In this document: positions 16,704 to 26,070 of the stretch, one piece after another
Numbering within the stretch: position 1 is the stretch's first letter
Layout: each line of letters opens with the position of its first letter
DNA from: Aromatoleum toluclasticum ATCC 700605
GTDB taxonomy: Bacteria; Pseudomonadota; Gammaproteobacteria; Burkholderiales; Rhodocyclaceae
Length of the DNA: 64,000 nucleotides
NCBI RefSeq assembly: GCF_000378245.1
Contig: NZ_KB899491.1
Span: forward strand, 248,001-312,000
Direction of reading: 5' to 3'
Position numbers and translations under genes: made by a program
The notes under the pieces: model-generated
Told to the model about the DNA's origin: nothing
Databases searched by the model: none
What the model saw: the letters and a program-made list of their open reading frames with translations, nothing else

Positions 16704-17555
16704 ATGAATCCTTCCGTTTCCCCTGCGCATGGTGCCGAGTCTTCGCCGTTAGGCAAGCCCGCCGACTACTGCGACACCTATTCTCCCGGCCTCCTGTTCC
16801 CGATCGCGCGCCAGATCAAGCGCGACGAGATCGGCATCGTCCCCGGCAGGCTGCCCTTCGTCGGTGAGGACCTGTGGAACGCGTACGAACTGTCCTGGCT
16901 CAATCCGCGCGGCAAACCCGTCGTCGCACTCGCGACCTTCCGCGTGTCGGCCGATTCGCCGCGCCTGATCGAGTCGAAGTCGCTCAAGCTCTACCTCAAT
17001 TCCTGCAACCAGACCCGCTTCGATAGTGCCGATGCCGTGCGTGCGACCTTCGCGCGCGACCTTTCCGAAGCCGCCGGTGCACCGGTCGCCGTGGACATCC
17101 GCCCGCTGGCTTCGGCGCCGGTGCGCGTGATCGCGCCGCCGCCCGGGGAGTCGCTCGACGAGCTCGACATCGACATCGACACCTACCAGCCATGTCCGGA
17201 TTTCCTGTCCTCGGCGAGCGGCGGAGACGAGGTCGGCGAAACGCTGCACTCCCATCTGCTCAAGTCCAACTGCCTCGTCACCGGCCAGCCCGACTGGGGC
17301 TGCATCGTCGTGCGCTACACCGGACCGGCGATCGACCGCGCAGGCCTGTTGCGCTACATCGTCTCGTTCCGCAAGCACAACGAGTTCCACGAGCAATGCG
17401 TCGAGCGCGTCTTCTGCGACGTCCTGCAGCGTTGCAAGCCGCGCGAACTTGCGGTCTGGGCGCGTTATACGCGCCGTGGCGGGCTCGACATCAACCCCTT
17501 CCGCTCGACGGGTCACTTCCCCCCGCCGGACAACGACGCCGAGGTCCGCCAGTAG
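16704..17555 (+). CDS. queF: NADPH-dependent 7-cyano-7-deazaguanine reductase QueF
   Basis: Reduces the nitrile preQ0 to the amine preQ1 in queuosine synthesis for tRNA. At 283 residues it is the long, two-domain (E. coli-like) form. The first half holds the QueF motif [13 protein letters not shown] (about 95-107). The second half holds the catalytic Cys in [12 protein letters not shown] (about 190) and the conserved Asp seven residues later, and ends with [12 protein letters not shown]. No other queuosine gene is adjacent. The upstream sequence suggests a leaderless transcript. Confidence 0.95.
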   Translation: MNPSVSPAHGAESSPLGKPADYCDTYSPGLLFPIARQIKRDEIGIVPGRLPFVGEDLWNAYELSWLNPRGKPVVALATFRVSADSPRLIESKSLKLYLNSCNQTRFDSADAVRATFARDLSEAAGAPVAVDIRPLASAPVRVIAPPPGESLDELDIDIDTYQPCPDFLSSASGGDEVGETLHSHLLKSNCLVTGQPDWGCIVVRYTGPAIDRAGLLRYIVSFRKHNEFHEQCVERVFCDVLQRCKPRELAVWARYTRRGGLDINPFRSTGHFPPPDNDAEVRQ

Positions 17556-17805
17556 CCCCTCGCGGACGGGGATTTTCGTCGCTCGGGCGCGATCGTGTGC
17601 GCTTCATCGGTGCGGTCGGGCGGGGCTGCGACCGCACCGTCGCCAAATGTCGGCAGTGCGTGGGAGTTCCGAGGCGCGGCCGTCCGTGTCAACGCCCCGC
17701 GGGGGCGCGGCGTTAAATGCTTGGGTCGGACGATCCTGCGAGGCGGCCCGGGACGCCAAAGTGCAAGACACGTTTTCCGGGTAGTCAAGGCGGGGAAGCT
17801 TGGTT

Positions 17806-17811
17806 TAATAT
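17806..17811 (+). promoter_or_regulatory. Putative -10 box of the cytochrome c gene
   Basis: TAATAT in TTGGTTTAATATCC lies 37 bases before the cytochrome c ATG, within a 293-base gap after queF. The -35 region is poor. I see nothing else definable in the gap. Confidence 0.35.
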
Positions 17812-17848
17812 CCGGCCGGTTCTACACCACCATCTAAAGGAAAAGAGC

Positions 17849-18157
17849 ATGAAAGTTTTCGTTGCTGCCGCGGTTGCTGCGGGCCTTCTCTCCGCCGCTC
17901 CGGCTTTCGCCTCCATGGAACTGGCCAAAGCCAAGAACTGCCTGGCCTGTCACGCCGTAGACAAGAAGCTGGTCGGCCCGGCCTACCAGGAAGTGGCCAA
18001 GAAGTACGCCGGTGACGCTGGCGCGGCCGCCAAGCTGGCCGAGAAGATCCAGAAGGGTGGTTCGGGTGTTTGGGGCACGATGCCGATGCCGGCCAACCCG
18101 CAGGTCAGCCCCGAAGAAGCCAAGACCCTGGCTGCCTGGGTCCTGTCGCAGAAGTAA
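17849..18157 (+). CDS. Small class I cytochrome c (c551/c552 type)
   Basis: Periplasmic electron carrier of 102 residues with a signal peptide (residues 1-21, cleavage after PAFA). The mature protein carries one haem: CLACH near residues 31-35 and the sixth-ligand Met in GTMPMPANPQVS (about 76-87). Spacing and length match the c551/c552 donors to nitrite reductase and oxidases. AAAGGA precedes the ATG. A single-gene transcript is likely, with its own promoter and a strong terminator. Confidence 0.95.
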   Translation: MKVFVAAAVAAGLLSAAPAFASMELAKAKNCLACHAVDKKLVGPAYQEVAKKYAGDAGAAAKLAEKIQKGGSGVWGTMPMPANPQVSPEEAKTLAAWVLSQK

Positions 18158-18174
18158 TCGACTCCGGTCGATAC

Positions 18175-18205
18175 AAAAAAGCCAGCCTGCGGGCTGGCTT
18201 TTTTT
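18175..18205. terminator. Bidirectional Rho-independent terminator
   Basis: A seven-base stem (18181-18187 with 18192-18198) is flanked by six A on the left and seven T on the right, so it can terminate both cytochrome c (plus) and the convergent EAL-HDOD gene (minus). Confidence 0.9.
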
Positions 18206-18223
18206 CGCCCGCTTCTCGGGTGC

Positions 18224-19360
18224 TCAGGACTGCAGGCTGTCGGCGAAGCCCAGCGCGCCGACGATCGCGCGGTTGATCTGCTCGGGCGCGAGCTGCAGCT
18301 CGGTTGCCTGCTTCTGCAGTTCGGTCGCGTCGAAGGACTCGCACAGGCAGGCGAGCTTGAGGAAGGGGGCGTAGGGGCCCTGTTCGAACAGCAGCGCGTC
18401 GGTGATCGCCGAGGGCAGGTGCATCTCATCGAGGACGGTCTGCATCGACGTGCCCAGTAGCGCGTTCAGCAGCGAGAACGCGCCGGTGATGAACAGGTTG
18501 TCGAGCTCCGACTTGTCGAAGAAGGATGCGCCGATCTGTTCCATGAAGCGTCCGCGTGCGATGGAGGTCTGCATCATCGCCGGTGCGCCGGGATCGCGGC
18601 TCGCGCTGACCAGCAACAGCGACAGCCACTTGTTCAGGTTGGTGTAGCCGAGGATGGTCACCGCGTGGCGGAAGGACTGGATCTCGCAGCTCAGGCCGAA
18701 GCCCGCCGAGTTGATGTAGCGCAGCAGCTTGTACGACACCGCGACGTCCTGGCGCAGTACCGCCTCGATCTCCTTGATGTCGGCATTGTTACGCACGAGG
18801 TTGAGGAGGCGCACGATCTGGGCATGCGCGGGTGACAGCTCCTTGGCTGCCGGATTGCCGTACAGGAAGAACCAGCCCGAGGCGCCGTCGAAGCCCGCCT
18901 GGACGGATTCCTGGAAGGCGTTCACGTTGGGCAGACCCCAAGCGAGGGTGATGCCGGGCGAGCCGGCCGGCGTCGCATGCCTACGGCGGTCCATCAGCAC
19001 GAAGCGCCAGTCGCAGTCGGGCGGCAGGGCAGTCCCCGGGGCGAACCAGCTCAGGCACATGCTGATCCCCGCGTCGCGCAGCTGCGGCAGCAGCGCCTGC
19101 GTCTGCGGGTGCGCGAGCGCCTGCGACGGGATTTCGATCATCGCGTTGGGCGGCGCCTGCCAGCTCATCAGCTCGGGAGTGGGAACGAGCCGTCCCAGGC
19201 ACACGAACACCGTGTGATGCGTCGGCCAGATGTCGGCAAGACCGTTCAGCGTGTCGACCACGGCGCCGATGTTCGGTCCGTGGGCAATGAGCCGGTTGGC
19301 CGTGATCGCACGATTCCGGTTGACGACGGGTTCGCGGGTAAGGATCGTGGTCTGGGTCAT
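18224..19360 (-). CDS. EAL-HDOD signalling protein
   Basis: A 378-residue cytoplasmic protein of the YuxH-like class. The first ~185 residues are a degenerate EAL-type domain without the EAL motif or metal ligands (the region reads GIVR-lessly as NRAITANRLI). Residues about 195-378 form an HDOD domain, with RLLNLVRNNADIKEIEAVLR, DVAVSYKLLRYINSA and a later FITGAFSLLNALLG. HDOD proteins of this class act in signalling without enzymatic activity. The start lies four bases after the stop of the reductase gene, so the two are co-transcribed. Confidence 0.85.
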   Translation of the reverse strand: MTQTTILTREPVVNRNRAITANRLIAHGPNIGAVVDTLNGLADIWPTHHTVFVCLGRLVPTPELMSWQAPPNAMIEIPSQALAHPQTQALLPQLRDAGISMCLSWFAPGTALPPDCDWRFVLMDRRRHATPAGSPGITLAWGLPNVNAFQESVQAGFDGASGWFFLYGNPAAKELSPAHAQIVRLLNLVRNNADIKEIEAVLRQDVAVSYKLLRYINSAGFGLSCEIQSFRHAVTILGYTNLNKWLSLLLVSASRDPGAPAMMQTSIARGRFMEQIGASFFDKSELDNLFITGAFSLLNALLGTSMQTVLDEMHLPSAITDALLFEQGPYAPFLKLACLCESFDATELQKQATELQLAPEQINRAIVGALGFADSLQS

Positions 19361-19364
19361 GGCG

Positions 19365-20384
19365 TCAACGAGCGTCGGTGGCGAAAGTGAAGGCGTCTGC
19401 GAAGAACGCGTCCGGCGGCAGGCTGCACTGCGCAGTGAATTCGCTGCGCGCAGCATCGATCATGGCCGGCGATCCGCAAGCATAGACTTCATGCGCCGAC
19501 AGGTCGGGCAGGTCCTCGATGACGGCGCGATGCACGAGGCCGCTCCGGCCGTGCCAGTCGTCCGCCGCTCCGGCTTCGGACAATACCGGAATGTAGCGGA
19601 AGCCGGGAAAGATCTTCTCCCACGACCGCGCGAGTTCGTCCATGTAAAGGCCGGCGCGGTTGCGCGAACCCCAGTACAAGGTCATCGGTCGCGTGATGCC
19701 GGCCCGGATCGCATGTTCGACGATGCTCTTGATTGGCGCAAAGCCGGTGCCGCCGGCGAGCAGCACGACAGGCGCCTGCGAGTCCTCGTGCAGCCCGAAG
19801 CTGCCGAGTGGCCCCTCGAATCGCAGGATGTCGCGCTCTTTCATGCCGTTGAAGACGTGTTCGGTGAATCCGCCGCCGGGCACGAGGCGTACGTGCAACT
19901 CCATCGCATCCTCGCGATGCGGGGCATTCGCGATCGAGAAGCTGCGACGTCTGCCATCGGCGAGCAGGAAGTCGATGTACTGCCCGGCCCGGAAGCGGAA
20001 GGGCTCGCTCGCGGGGAGCTTCAGCTCGATCACCATCACGTCGGGTGCGGCGCGGGTCAGGCGTTGCACGCGGCACGGGAGCTTCTTGATCGGGATGTCG
20101 CCGGCGCGGCTCACGTTGCGTGCCTCGAGCACCAGGTCCGAACGCGCATGGGCACTGCAGAACAGGGTCATGCCGCCAGCGCGGTCGGCATCGCTGAGTG
20201 CGGTCGCCGAGCCGGCGAGGGTGACCTCACCCTGGATGACCTTGCCCTTGCAGGCGCCGCAGGCGCCGTCACGGCAACCGTAGGGCAGCACCAGGCCCGC
20301 CGCGAGGGCCGCTTCGAGGATGGTCTGGTCGGCATCGGCCTGGAACTGCTGGCCACCGGGTTCGAGTGAAATCTGGAACGACAT
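19365..20384 (-). CDS. Ferredoxin-type NAD(P)H reductase (AscD-like)
   Basis: A 339-residue flavo-iron-sulfur reductase. An N-terminal plant-type [2Fe-2S] ferredoxin domain has CRDGACGACKG plus a distal Cys in LFCSAHA. An FAD-binding domain (FRAGQYIDF, RRSFSIAN) and an NAD-binding domain (LLAGGTGFAPIKSI, YACGSPAMID) follow. Similar proteins are annotated as CDP-6-deoxy-delta-3,4-glucoseen reductase or as reductase parts of oxygenases. No sugar or oxygenase gene is nearby, so the partner is unknown. It is divergent from the SDR gene across 21 bases. Confidence 0.85.
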   Translation of the reverse strand: MSFQISLEPGGQQFQADADQTILEAALAAGLVLPYGCRDGACGACKGKVIQGEVTLAGSATALSDADRAGGMTLFCSAHARSDLVLEARNVSRAGDIPIKKLPCRVQRLTRAAPDVMVIELKLPASEPFRFRAGQYIDFLLADGRRRSFSIANAPHREDAMELHVRLVPGGGFTEHVFNGMKERDILRFEGPLGSFGLHEDSQAPVVLLAGGTGFAPIKSIVEHAIRAGITRPMTLYWGSRNRAGLYMDELARSWEKIFPGFRYIPVLSEAGAADDWHGRSGLVHRAVIEDLPDLSAHEVYACGSPAMIDAARSEFTAQCSLPPDAFFADAFTFATDAR

Positions 20385-20390
20385 CGGGCG

Positions 20391-20399
20391 TGAGATAAT
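20391..20399 (+). promoter_or_regulatory. Putative extended -10 giving a leaderless SDR mRNA
   Basis: TGAGATAAT (TG at 20391, GATAAT at 20394-20399) ends six bases before the ATG, which places the expected start site at the start codon. There is no Shine-Dalgarno sequence between. Confidence 0.5.
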
Positions 20400-20405
20400 C
20401 CGTCG

Positions 20406-21290
20406 ATGAAAAGAATATTGATCGTCGGCAGCGGCGACGTGGCCCGGCGCGCGATTCCGTGGCTCGTGCGGCGCTTCAGGGTGTTCGCTCTGGTGCGCAA
20501 TGCAGAGGGGCTCGCCGGATTGCGCGCGCTCGGTGCGACGCCGGTGTTCGCCGATCTCGACGATCGGCGCAGCCTGCGGCGCCTGGCCGGGATCGCGGAT
20601 GCCGTCATGCATTTCGCGCCTCCCCCCGACCGCGGCACGCACGATACGCGTACGGCAAAGCTGCTGGCGGCACTTGCGTGCGCGTCGAGTCTACCACAGC
20701 GTCTCGTCTATATAAGTACGACGGGCGTGTATGGCGATTGCGGCGGACGGCATATCGACGAGAGCCAGCCGTGCCGTCCGCAGACCGCGCGGGCGCAGCG
20801 TCGCGTCGATGCCGAGCGCCGCTTGCGGCGCTTCGGCGTGCGGACCGGGGCGCGGGTGTGCGTGCTGCGTGCACCGGGCATCTACGCGGGCGACCGCCTG
20901 CCGGTGGCGCGACTGGAGCGCGGCGAGCCGGTGCTGCGTGCCGAAGAGGATGTCTATACCAACCACATCCACGCCGAGGACCTGGCGCGCCTCGCGTGCC
21001 TCGCGCTTTTTCGCGCCGGCACCGGACGCGTCTACAATGCCGTTGATGATACGTGCATGAAGATGGGCGACTATTTCGACTTCGCTGCCGACTGCTTCGG
21101 CCTGCCGCGGCCGCAGCGCCTGTCACGTGCGGAGCTCGCGACCCGGATATCGCCGATGGCCCTGTCCTTCATGAGCGAGTCGCGGCAACTCGACAATCGC
21201 CGCATCCGGCGGGAGCTGCGTGCCCGGCTGCTGTACCCGAGCGTGCGCGAAGGCTTCGCCGCGGCGCTCAAGCGCAAACAATCAAGTTAG
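20406..21290 (+). CDS. NAD(P)-dependent epimerase/dehydratase-like SDR protein
   Basis: A 294-residue extended-SDR protein. The nucleotide site is at the extreme N-terminus (ILIVGSGDVARR), the strand with catalytic Ser/Thr and Tyr reads LVYISTTGVYGDCGG, and YTNHIHAEDLARLA and YNAVDDTCMKMGDYF follow. The usual YxxxK Lys is not obvious, since VYGD is followed by Gly. It may therefore be a divergent or non-catalytic NAD-binding protein. Substrate unknown. hemJ follows nine bases later. Confidence 0.75.
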   Translation: MKRILIVGSGDVARRAIPWLVRRFRVFALVRNAEGLAGLRALGATPVFADLDDRRSLRRLAGIADAVMHFAPPPDRGTHDTRTAKLLAALACASSLPQRLVYISTTGVYGDCGGRHIDESQPCRPQTARAQRRVDAERRLRRFGVRTGARVCVLRAPGIYAGDRLPVARLERGEPVLRAEEDVYTNHIHAEDLARLACLALFRAGTGRVYNAVDDTCMKMGDYFDFAADCFGLPRPQRLSRAELATRISPMALSFMSESRQLDNRRIRRELRARLLYPSVREGFAAALKRKQSS

Positions 21291-21299
21291 GAGTATTCG

Positions 21300-21719
21300 A
21301 TGCTGGTAGTGAAAGCCCTGCACATTTCCTTCGTTGTCGCCTGGTTTGCCGGCCTGTTCTACCTGCCGCGCCTGTTCGTCAATCATGCGATGGTGGAAGA
21401 TGTGGCGACGCGCGAGCGGCTGGCGCTGATGGAGCACAAGCTGTATCGCTTCATGACGCCGCTGGGGATCCTTGCCGTCGTGCTCGGCTTCTGGTTGTGG
21501 TTCGGCTACGGCGACATGATCGCGATCGGTGGCTGGCTGCACGCGAAAACGGCGCTTGTGAGTCTCCTGATTGTCTACCACCTCTACTGCGGCAGGGTCC
21601 TGCGCGATTTTGCCGCCGGGCGCAACACGCGCAGCCACAAGTGGTACCGTGTGTTCAACGAGGTTCCGGTGCTGGTGCTGTTCGCGGTCGTATTCCTCGT
21701 CGTGCTGAAGCCCTTCTGA
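21300..21719 (+). CDS. hemJ: Protoporphyrinogen IX oxidase HemJ
   Basis: Membrane enzyme converting protoporphyrinogen IX to protoporphyrin IX in haem synthesis. The 139-residue protein has four hydrophobic helices, with the conserved N-terminal ALHISFVVAWFAGLFYLPRL including His8, then LMEHKLYRFMTP and HLYCGRVLRDFAAG. AGGAG precedes the ATG. hemL, another haem gene, lies 24 kb away and is not linked. Confidence 0.93.
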   Translation: MLVVKALHISFVVAWFAGLFYLPRLFVNHAMVEDVATRERLALMEHKLYRFMTPLGILAVVLGFWLWFGYGDMIAIGGWLHAKTALVSLLIVYHLYCGRVLRDFAAGRNTRSHKWYRVFNEVPVLVLFAVVFLVVLKPF

Positions 21720-21804
21720 TCGGCGTCGTCCGCGCCGGAATCGTTTCCTGTACGGGGCTCGAGCCATTTCCAGTCCCGTCCGACTTCAACTTTCTTCGTC
21801 CCCC

Positions 21805-22965
21805 ATGTCCGAATCCTTCTTTTCCCCCTGTCCGCGCGGTCTTGAGTCGATGCTCGCCGAGGAACTCACCGCGCTCGGCGCGCGGGACGTCGAGGCGACG
21901 CACGGCGGCGTCGGTTTCTCCGGCGACTGGCAGACCTGCTACCGCGCCAACCTCGAGAGCCGGATCGCCACCCGCGTGATGTGGCGCCTCGCGCAGGGGC
22001 GCTACCAGTCCGAGGAGGACATCTACCGGCTCGCCTACGGCGCCACCTGGGCGAAATGGTTCACCGTCGACGACACCATCCGGATCTACGTGACCGCGAA
22101 GCAGTCGCCCTTGAGGAGCCTCGAGTTCGTCACGCTGAAGATCAAGGACGCCGTGTGCGACCACTTCCGCACCGTGACCGGCAAGCGGCCCAGCGTAGAC
22201 ACGGCGGACCCGGCGGTGCGCATTCACGCCTTCCTGACGCGCGACCGCGTCACGCTCTACCTCGACACTTCGGGCGAGCCGCTGTACAAGCGCGGCTACA
22301 AGCCCGCCGCCGTCGAGGCGCCGCTGAAGGAAAATCTTGCCGCGGGCATCCTGCGCATCACCGGCTGGCGGCCGGGCGAGGCGCTGATCGATCCGATGTG
22401 CGGCAGCGGCACCTTCCTGATCGAGGCGGCGCAGATCGCGCTCGACATCGCACCCGGTCTCGGGCGCAGGTTCGCCTTCGAGCGCTTCCGGCACTTCGAC
22501 CGCGCGGCGTGGGCGTCCATCCGCCAGGCCGCGGAGGCGCGGCGCAAGTCGCCGCGTCCCTTGCGTATCTACGGCTCGGACGTGGTCGGCGAGCAGGTGC
22601 GGCGCTCGCGCGTCAATCTGCAGGCCGCGGGGCTCGCGGACTGCGTAACGCTCGATCGCGCGGACTTCCTGGCGCGCGAGGCGCCGGCGGAGGAGGGCGT
22701 GATGGTGACCAATCCGCCCTACGGTGTGCGCATCGGCGAGGCGGAGGAACTGGCGGCGCTGTATCCGCAGTTCGGCGACGCGTTGAAGAAGCGCTGGAGC
22801 GGCTGGCGTTGCTACTTCCTGTCGGCGGACCTGGCGCTGCCCAAGCTGATCGGCCTGAAGGCGAGCAAGCGCACGCCGCTCTTCAACGGCGCGCTGGAGT
22901 GCCGCGTGTTCGAGTACAAGATGGTCGCGGGCACCAACCGGCGGAAGGCGGCGGAAGAGGCCTGA
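21805..22965 (+). CDS. rlmL: RlmL-type 23S rRNA guanine-N2 methyltransferase with THUMP domain
   Basis: A SAM-dependent RNA methyltransferase of 386 residues. The N-terminal region is a ferredoxin-like plus THUMP RNA-binding module (about 1-160). The catalytic domain has the SAM motif LIDPMCGSGTFLIEAA (about 195-210), the acidic GSDVVGEQV and the catalytic VTNPPYGVRIG (about 303-313). It is equivalent to the N-terminal half of E. coli RlmKL, without the RlmK half. The modified base is inferred from the family. Confidence 0.88.
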   Translation: MSESFFSPCPRGLESMLAEELTALGARDVEATHGGVGFSGDWQTCYRANLESRIATRVMWRLAQGRYQSEEDIYRLAYGATWAKWFTVDDTIRIYVTAKQSPLRSLEFVTLKIKDAVCDHFRTVTGKRPSVDTADPAVRIHAFLTRDRVTLYLDTSGEPLYKRGYKPAAVEAPLKENLAAGILRITGWRPGEALIDPMCGSGTFLIEAAQIALDIAPGLGRRFAFERFRHFDRAAWASIRQAAEARRKSPRPLRIYGSDVVGEQVRRSRVNLQAAGLADCVTLDRADFLAREAPAEEGVMVTNPPYGVRIGEAEELAALYPQFGDALKKRWSGWRCYFLSADLALPKLIGLKASKRTPLFNGALECRVFEYKMVAGTNRRKAAEEA

Positions 22966-22966
22966 C

Positions 22967-24100
22967 TCAAACGATGTCGAGGTGCTGGATGCCGGACACG
23001 AGGTCCTTTTCGCCGAGCTTGCTGTTGAGCTTGATCTGCAGGCGCAGGTCGTTCACCGAGTCGGCGTTGCGCAGCGCGTCCTCGTAGGTGATCTTCTCGT
23101 CCTCGTAGAGGTCGAAGAGCGCCTGATCGAAGGTCTGCATCCCGAGTTCGCGCGAGCGCTTCATGACTTCCTTGATGCCCGGCACCTCGCCCTTGAAGAT
23201 CAGGTCCGAGATCAGCGGCGAGTTGAGCAGCACTTCGACCGCGGGCACGCGCCCCTTCTCGGACTTCTTCGGCAGCAGGCGCTGCGAGATCAGCGAGCGC
23301 AGGTTGAGCGACAGGTCCATCAGCAACTGCTGGCGCCGGTCTTCGGGGAAGAAGTTGATGATCCGGTCCAGCGCCTGGTTGGCGCTGTTGGCGTGCAGCG
23401 TGGCTAGGCACAGGTGGCCGGTTTCGGCGAACGCGATGGCGTAATCCATGGTTTCGCGGTCGCGGATTTCACCCATCAGGATCACGTCGGGAGCCTGGCG
23501 CAGGGTGTTCTTCAGCGCCGCTTCCCAGCTGTCGGTATCGATGCCGATCTCGCGCTGCGTGACGATGCAGTTCTTGTGCAGATGCACGTATTCGATCGGG
23601 TCCTCGACGGTGATGATGTGGCCGTAGGAGTGTTCGTTGCGGAAGTCGACCATCGCCGCGAGCGAAGTCGTCTTGCCGGTGCCGGTTCCGCCGACGAAGA
23701 TCACGAGACCGCGTTTGGCCATTGCGACGTCGCGCAGCACCGTGGGCATGCCCAGGTCGTCGAAGGTCGGGATCTTCTGCGCGATCGTGCGCAGCACGAG
23801 GCCGACCTTGCCCTGCTGGATGAAGGCGTTGGCGCGGAAGCGGCCGATGCCGGCCGGCGAGATGGCGAAGTTGCATTCCTTGGTCGATTCGAACTCCGCG
23901 GCCTGGCGGTCGTTCATGACTGCGCGCGCGAGTTCGGCAGTGTGCTGCTGGGTGAGCGACTGGTTCGACTGCGGGATGACGCGTCCATCGACCTTGATCG
24001 CGGGCGGGAAGCCGGCGGTGATGAACAGGTCGGAGCCGTTCTTCTGCACCATCAGCCGGAGCAGATCTTGCATGAACTTGAGGGCCTGATCGCGTTCCAT
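22967..24100 (-). CDS. pilU: Type IV pilus retraction ATPase PilU
   Basis: Hexameric cytoplasmic motor that assists PilT in pilus retraction. The 377-residue product has a PAS-like N-terminal domain (GSDLFITAGFPPAIKVDG), Walker A GGTGTGKTT (about 134-142), an Asp box ITVEDPIEYVH, Walker B VILMGEIRDRETM and a His box GHLCLATLHANSA. It runs downstream of pilT on the same strand with a 125-base gap and converges on rlmL with one intervening base. Confidence 0.95.
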   Translation of the reverse strand: MERDQALKFMQDLLRLMVQKNGSDLFITAGFPPAIKVDGRVIPQSNQSLTQQHTAELARAVMNDRQAAEFESTKECNFAISPAGIGRFRANAFIQQGKVGLVLRTIAQKIPTFDDLGMPTVLRDVAMAKRGLVIFVGGTGTGKTTSLAAMVDFRNEHSYGHIITVEDPIEYVHLHKNCIVTQREIGIDTDSWEAALKNTLRQAPDVILMGEIRDRETMDYAIAFAETGHLCLATLHANSANQALDRIINFFPEDRRQQLLMDLSLNLRSLISQRLLPKKSEKGRVPAVEVLLNSPLISDLIFKGEVPGIKEVMKRSRELGMQTFDQALFDLYEDEKITYEDALRNADSVNDLRLQIKLNSKLGEKDLVSGIQHLDIV

Positions 24101-24225
24101 GTGTTGCGCTCCAGCGGAATTTCGAGGTGTTGCGAAGTGGAATTATGTGCCTCGCGTGCGCCCGCGTGAACGGCGCGGCGAGCGGGATGCGCCTGTGACT
24201 TGGTGGCCGGTCCGTGGCGCGGCGA

Positions 24226-25266
24226 TCAGCCGAAATTGTCCTTGTTCTGCGCCTTGAGCTTGGCTTCGGCTGGCGAGACGATGTTGCGTCGCACGAGGTC
24301 GAGCAGGCACTGGTCCAGCGTCTGCATGCCGACGTTCTGGCCGGTCTGGATCGACGAGTACATCTGTGCGATCTTGTTCTCGCGGATCAGGTTGCGGATG
24401 GCGGGGGTGCCGATCATGATCTCGTGCGCGGCGACGCGTCCCTGGCCGTCCTTGGTTTTCAGCAGGGTCTGCGAGATGACTGCGCGCAGCGACTCGGACA
24501 GCATCGAGCGCACCATCTCCTTCTCTGCTGCCGGGAAGACGTCGACGATACGGTCGATGGTCTTGGCGGCCGAGGAGGTGTGCAGCGTGCCGAACACGAG
24601 GTGGCCCGTCTCGGCACCGGTCAGCGCGAGGCGGATCGTTTCGAGGTCGCGCAGTTCGCCGACGAGGATCACGTCCGGGTCCTCGCGCAACGCCGAGCGC
24701 AGCGCGTTGTTGAACGACAGCGTGTCGCGCGCGACCTCGCGCTGGTTGATCAGGCAGCGCTTCGATTCGTGCACGAATTCGATCGGGTCCTCGATCGTGA
24801 GGATATGGCCGTAGTCGTTGTCGTTGATGTGGTCGACCATCGCCGCGAGCGTCGTGGACTTCCCCGAACCCGTCGGGCCGGTGACAAGCACGATGCCGCG
24901 CGGCTGGTTGGAGATGTCCTTGAAGATCTTGGGGCAGTTGAGCTCTTCGAGGGACAGCACCTTGGACGGAATGGTCCGGAACACGGCGGCCGCGCCGCGG
25001 TTCTGGTTGAAGGCGTTGACGCGGAAGCGCGCGAGGTTGGGCACCGCGAACGAGAAGTCGCACTCCAGCACCTCTTCGTACTGTTTGCGCTGCTGGTCGT
25101 TCATGATGTCATACACCATGGAGTGCACGTCCTTGTGCTCCATCGGCGGCAGGTTGATGCGCCGCACGTCGCCATGCACGCGGATCATGGGCGGCAGGCC
25201 GGACGAGAGATGGAGGTCGGAGGCCTTGTTCTTGACCGCAAAGGCCAGCAGTTCGGTGATGTCCAT
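24226..25266 (-). CDS. pilT: Type IV pilus retraction ATPase PilT
   Basis: Motor that depolymerises type IV pili for twitching. The 346-residue product begins MDITELLAFAVKNKASDLHL and has Walker A GPTGSGKSTT (about 130), Asp box LTIEDPIEFVHE, Walker B VILVGELRDLETI, the His box GHLVFGTLHTSSA and the C-terminal AIRNLIRE motif specific to PilT. It is divergent from yggS. Together with pilU and the distant pilGHIJ-chpA cluster it indicates functional type IV pili. Confidence 0.97.
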   Translation of the reverse strand: MDITELLAFAVKNKASDLHLSSGLPPMIRVHGDVRRINLPPMEHKDVHSMVYDIMNDQQRKQYEEVLECDFSFAVPNLARFRVNAFNQNRGAAAVFRTIPSKVLSLEELNCPKIFKDISNQPRGIVLVTGPTGSGKSTTLAAMVDHINDNDYGHILTIEDPIEFVHESKRCLINQREVARDTLSFNNALRSALREDPDVILVGELRDLETIRLALTGAETGHLVFGTLHTSSAAKTIDRIVDVFPAAEKEMVRSMLSESLRAVISQTLLKTKDGQGRVAAHEIMIGTPAIRNLIRENKIAQMYSSIQTGQNVGMQTLDQCLLDLVRRNIVSPAEAKLKAQNKDNFG

Positions 25267-25321
25267 GGATTCTTCGACGGAATTCGGGAAGGAGCGTGCG
25301 GAAAGGCCGGCCTGTGCGCGG

Positions 25322-25330
25322 TGCTATACT
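25322..25330 (+). promoter_or_regulatory. Extended -10 promoter for yggS-proC-yggT-yggU
   Basis: TGCTATACT is an extended -10 box (TATACT at 25325-25330) 38 bases before the yggS ATG, in the short gap between divergent pilT and yggS. The -35 region is weak, as is usual with an extended -10. Confidence 0.5.
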
Positions 25331-25368
25331 CGCCGGGGCCGGATTTTCGAGACCAGTGTCGCCGCTAT

Positions 25369-26070
25369 ATGACAACAATCGCCGCCAACTTGCAAGCCGT
25401 GCGAGAGCGCGTCGCCAACGCTGCGATCGCTGCGGGGCGCCGGCCCGAGGAGGTCGTCCTGCTGGCCGTCAGCAAAACCTGGCCGGCATATTGCGTGGCC
25501 GACGCCGCCGATGCCGGGCAGCGGCTGTTCGGGGAGAACTACGTCCAGGAAGGTGTCGCGAAGATCGCCGAGTTGAAGGCGCGTGCGCTCGAATGGCATT
25601 TCATCGGACCGCTCCAGAGCAACAAGACGCGCCCGGTCGCTGCGCACTTCGACTGGGCCCACTCGGTCGACCGCCTGAAGCTCGCGCAGCGCTTGTCCGA
25701 GCAGCGGGCTGCGGAGATGGCGCCGCTCAACGTGTGCATCCAGGTGAACGTGAGCGGCGAGGCGAGCAAGAGCGGGGTCGCTCCGGAAGAAGTGCCCGAA
25801 CTCGCGCGGCAGGTGGCGGCTCTGCCGCGGCTGCGGCTGCGGGGACTGATGGCGATCCCGGAGCCGGAGGGGGGCGAGCCGCTGCTGCGCAGCCGCTTCG
25901 CGACCTTGCGCCGGTTGCGCGACGAACTCAACGCGGCTGGCCTCGCGCTCGATACGCTGTCGATGGGGATGTCGCACGATCTCGAACTGGCGATCGCAGA
26001 AGGGGCGACCATGGTGCGGGTGGGTACCGCGATTTTCGGAACACGCAAACTGCGTGAGGAACAGACATGA
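25369..26070 (+). CDS. yggS: PLP homeostasis protein YggS/PLPBP
   Basis: A 233-residue single-domain TIM-barrel protein that binds pyridoxal phosphate and buffers its supply without known enzymatic activity. The PLP Lys is in LLAVSKTWPA (about residue 36), with the family motifs GENYVQEG, WHFIGPLQSNKT and LSMGMSHDLELAI near the phosphate site. Adjacency to proC and yggT is conserved in many bacteria. Its stop overlaps the proC start as ATGA. Confidence 0.95.
   Translation: MTTIAANLQAVRERVANAAIAAGRRPEEVVLLAVSKTWPAYCVADAADAGQRLFGENYVQEGVAKIAELKARALEWHFIGPLQSNKTRPVAAHFDWAHSVDRLKLAQRLSEQRAAEMAPLNVCIQVNVSGEASKSGVAPEEVPELARQVAALPRLRLRGLMAIPEPEGGEPLLRSRFATLRRLRDELNAAGLALDTLSMGMSHDLELAIAEGATMVRVGTAIFGTRKLREEQT

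Noticed and set aside
7474-17783. A 13-base match (CGTTTTCCGGGTA) upstream of both the secretion ATPase gene and the cytochrome c gene
   Set aside because: A match of this length between two sites is expected by chance many times in 64 kb, and the distances to the start codons differ. No palindrome or further copies support a shared regulator site.
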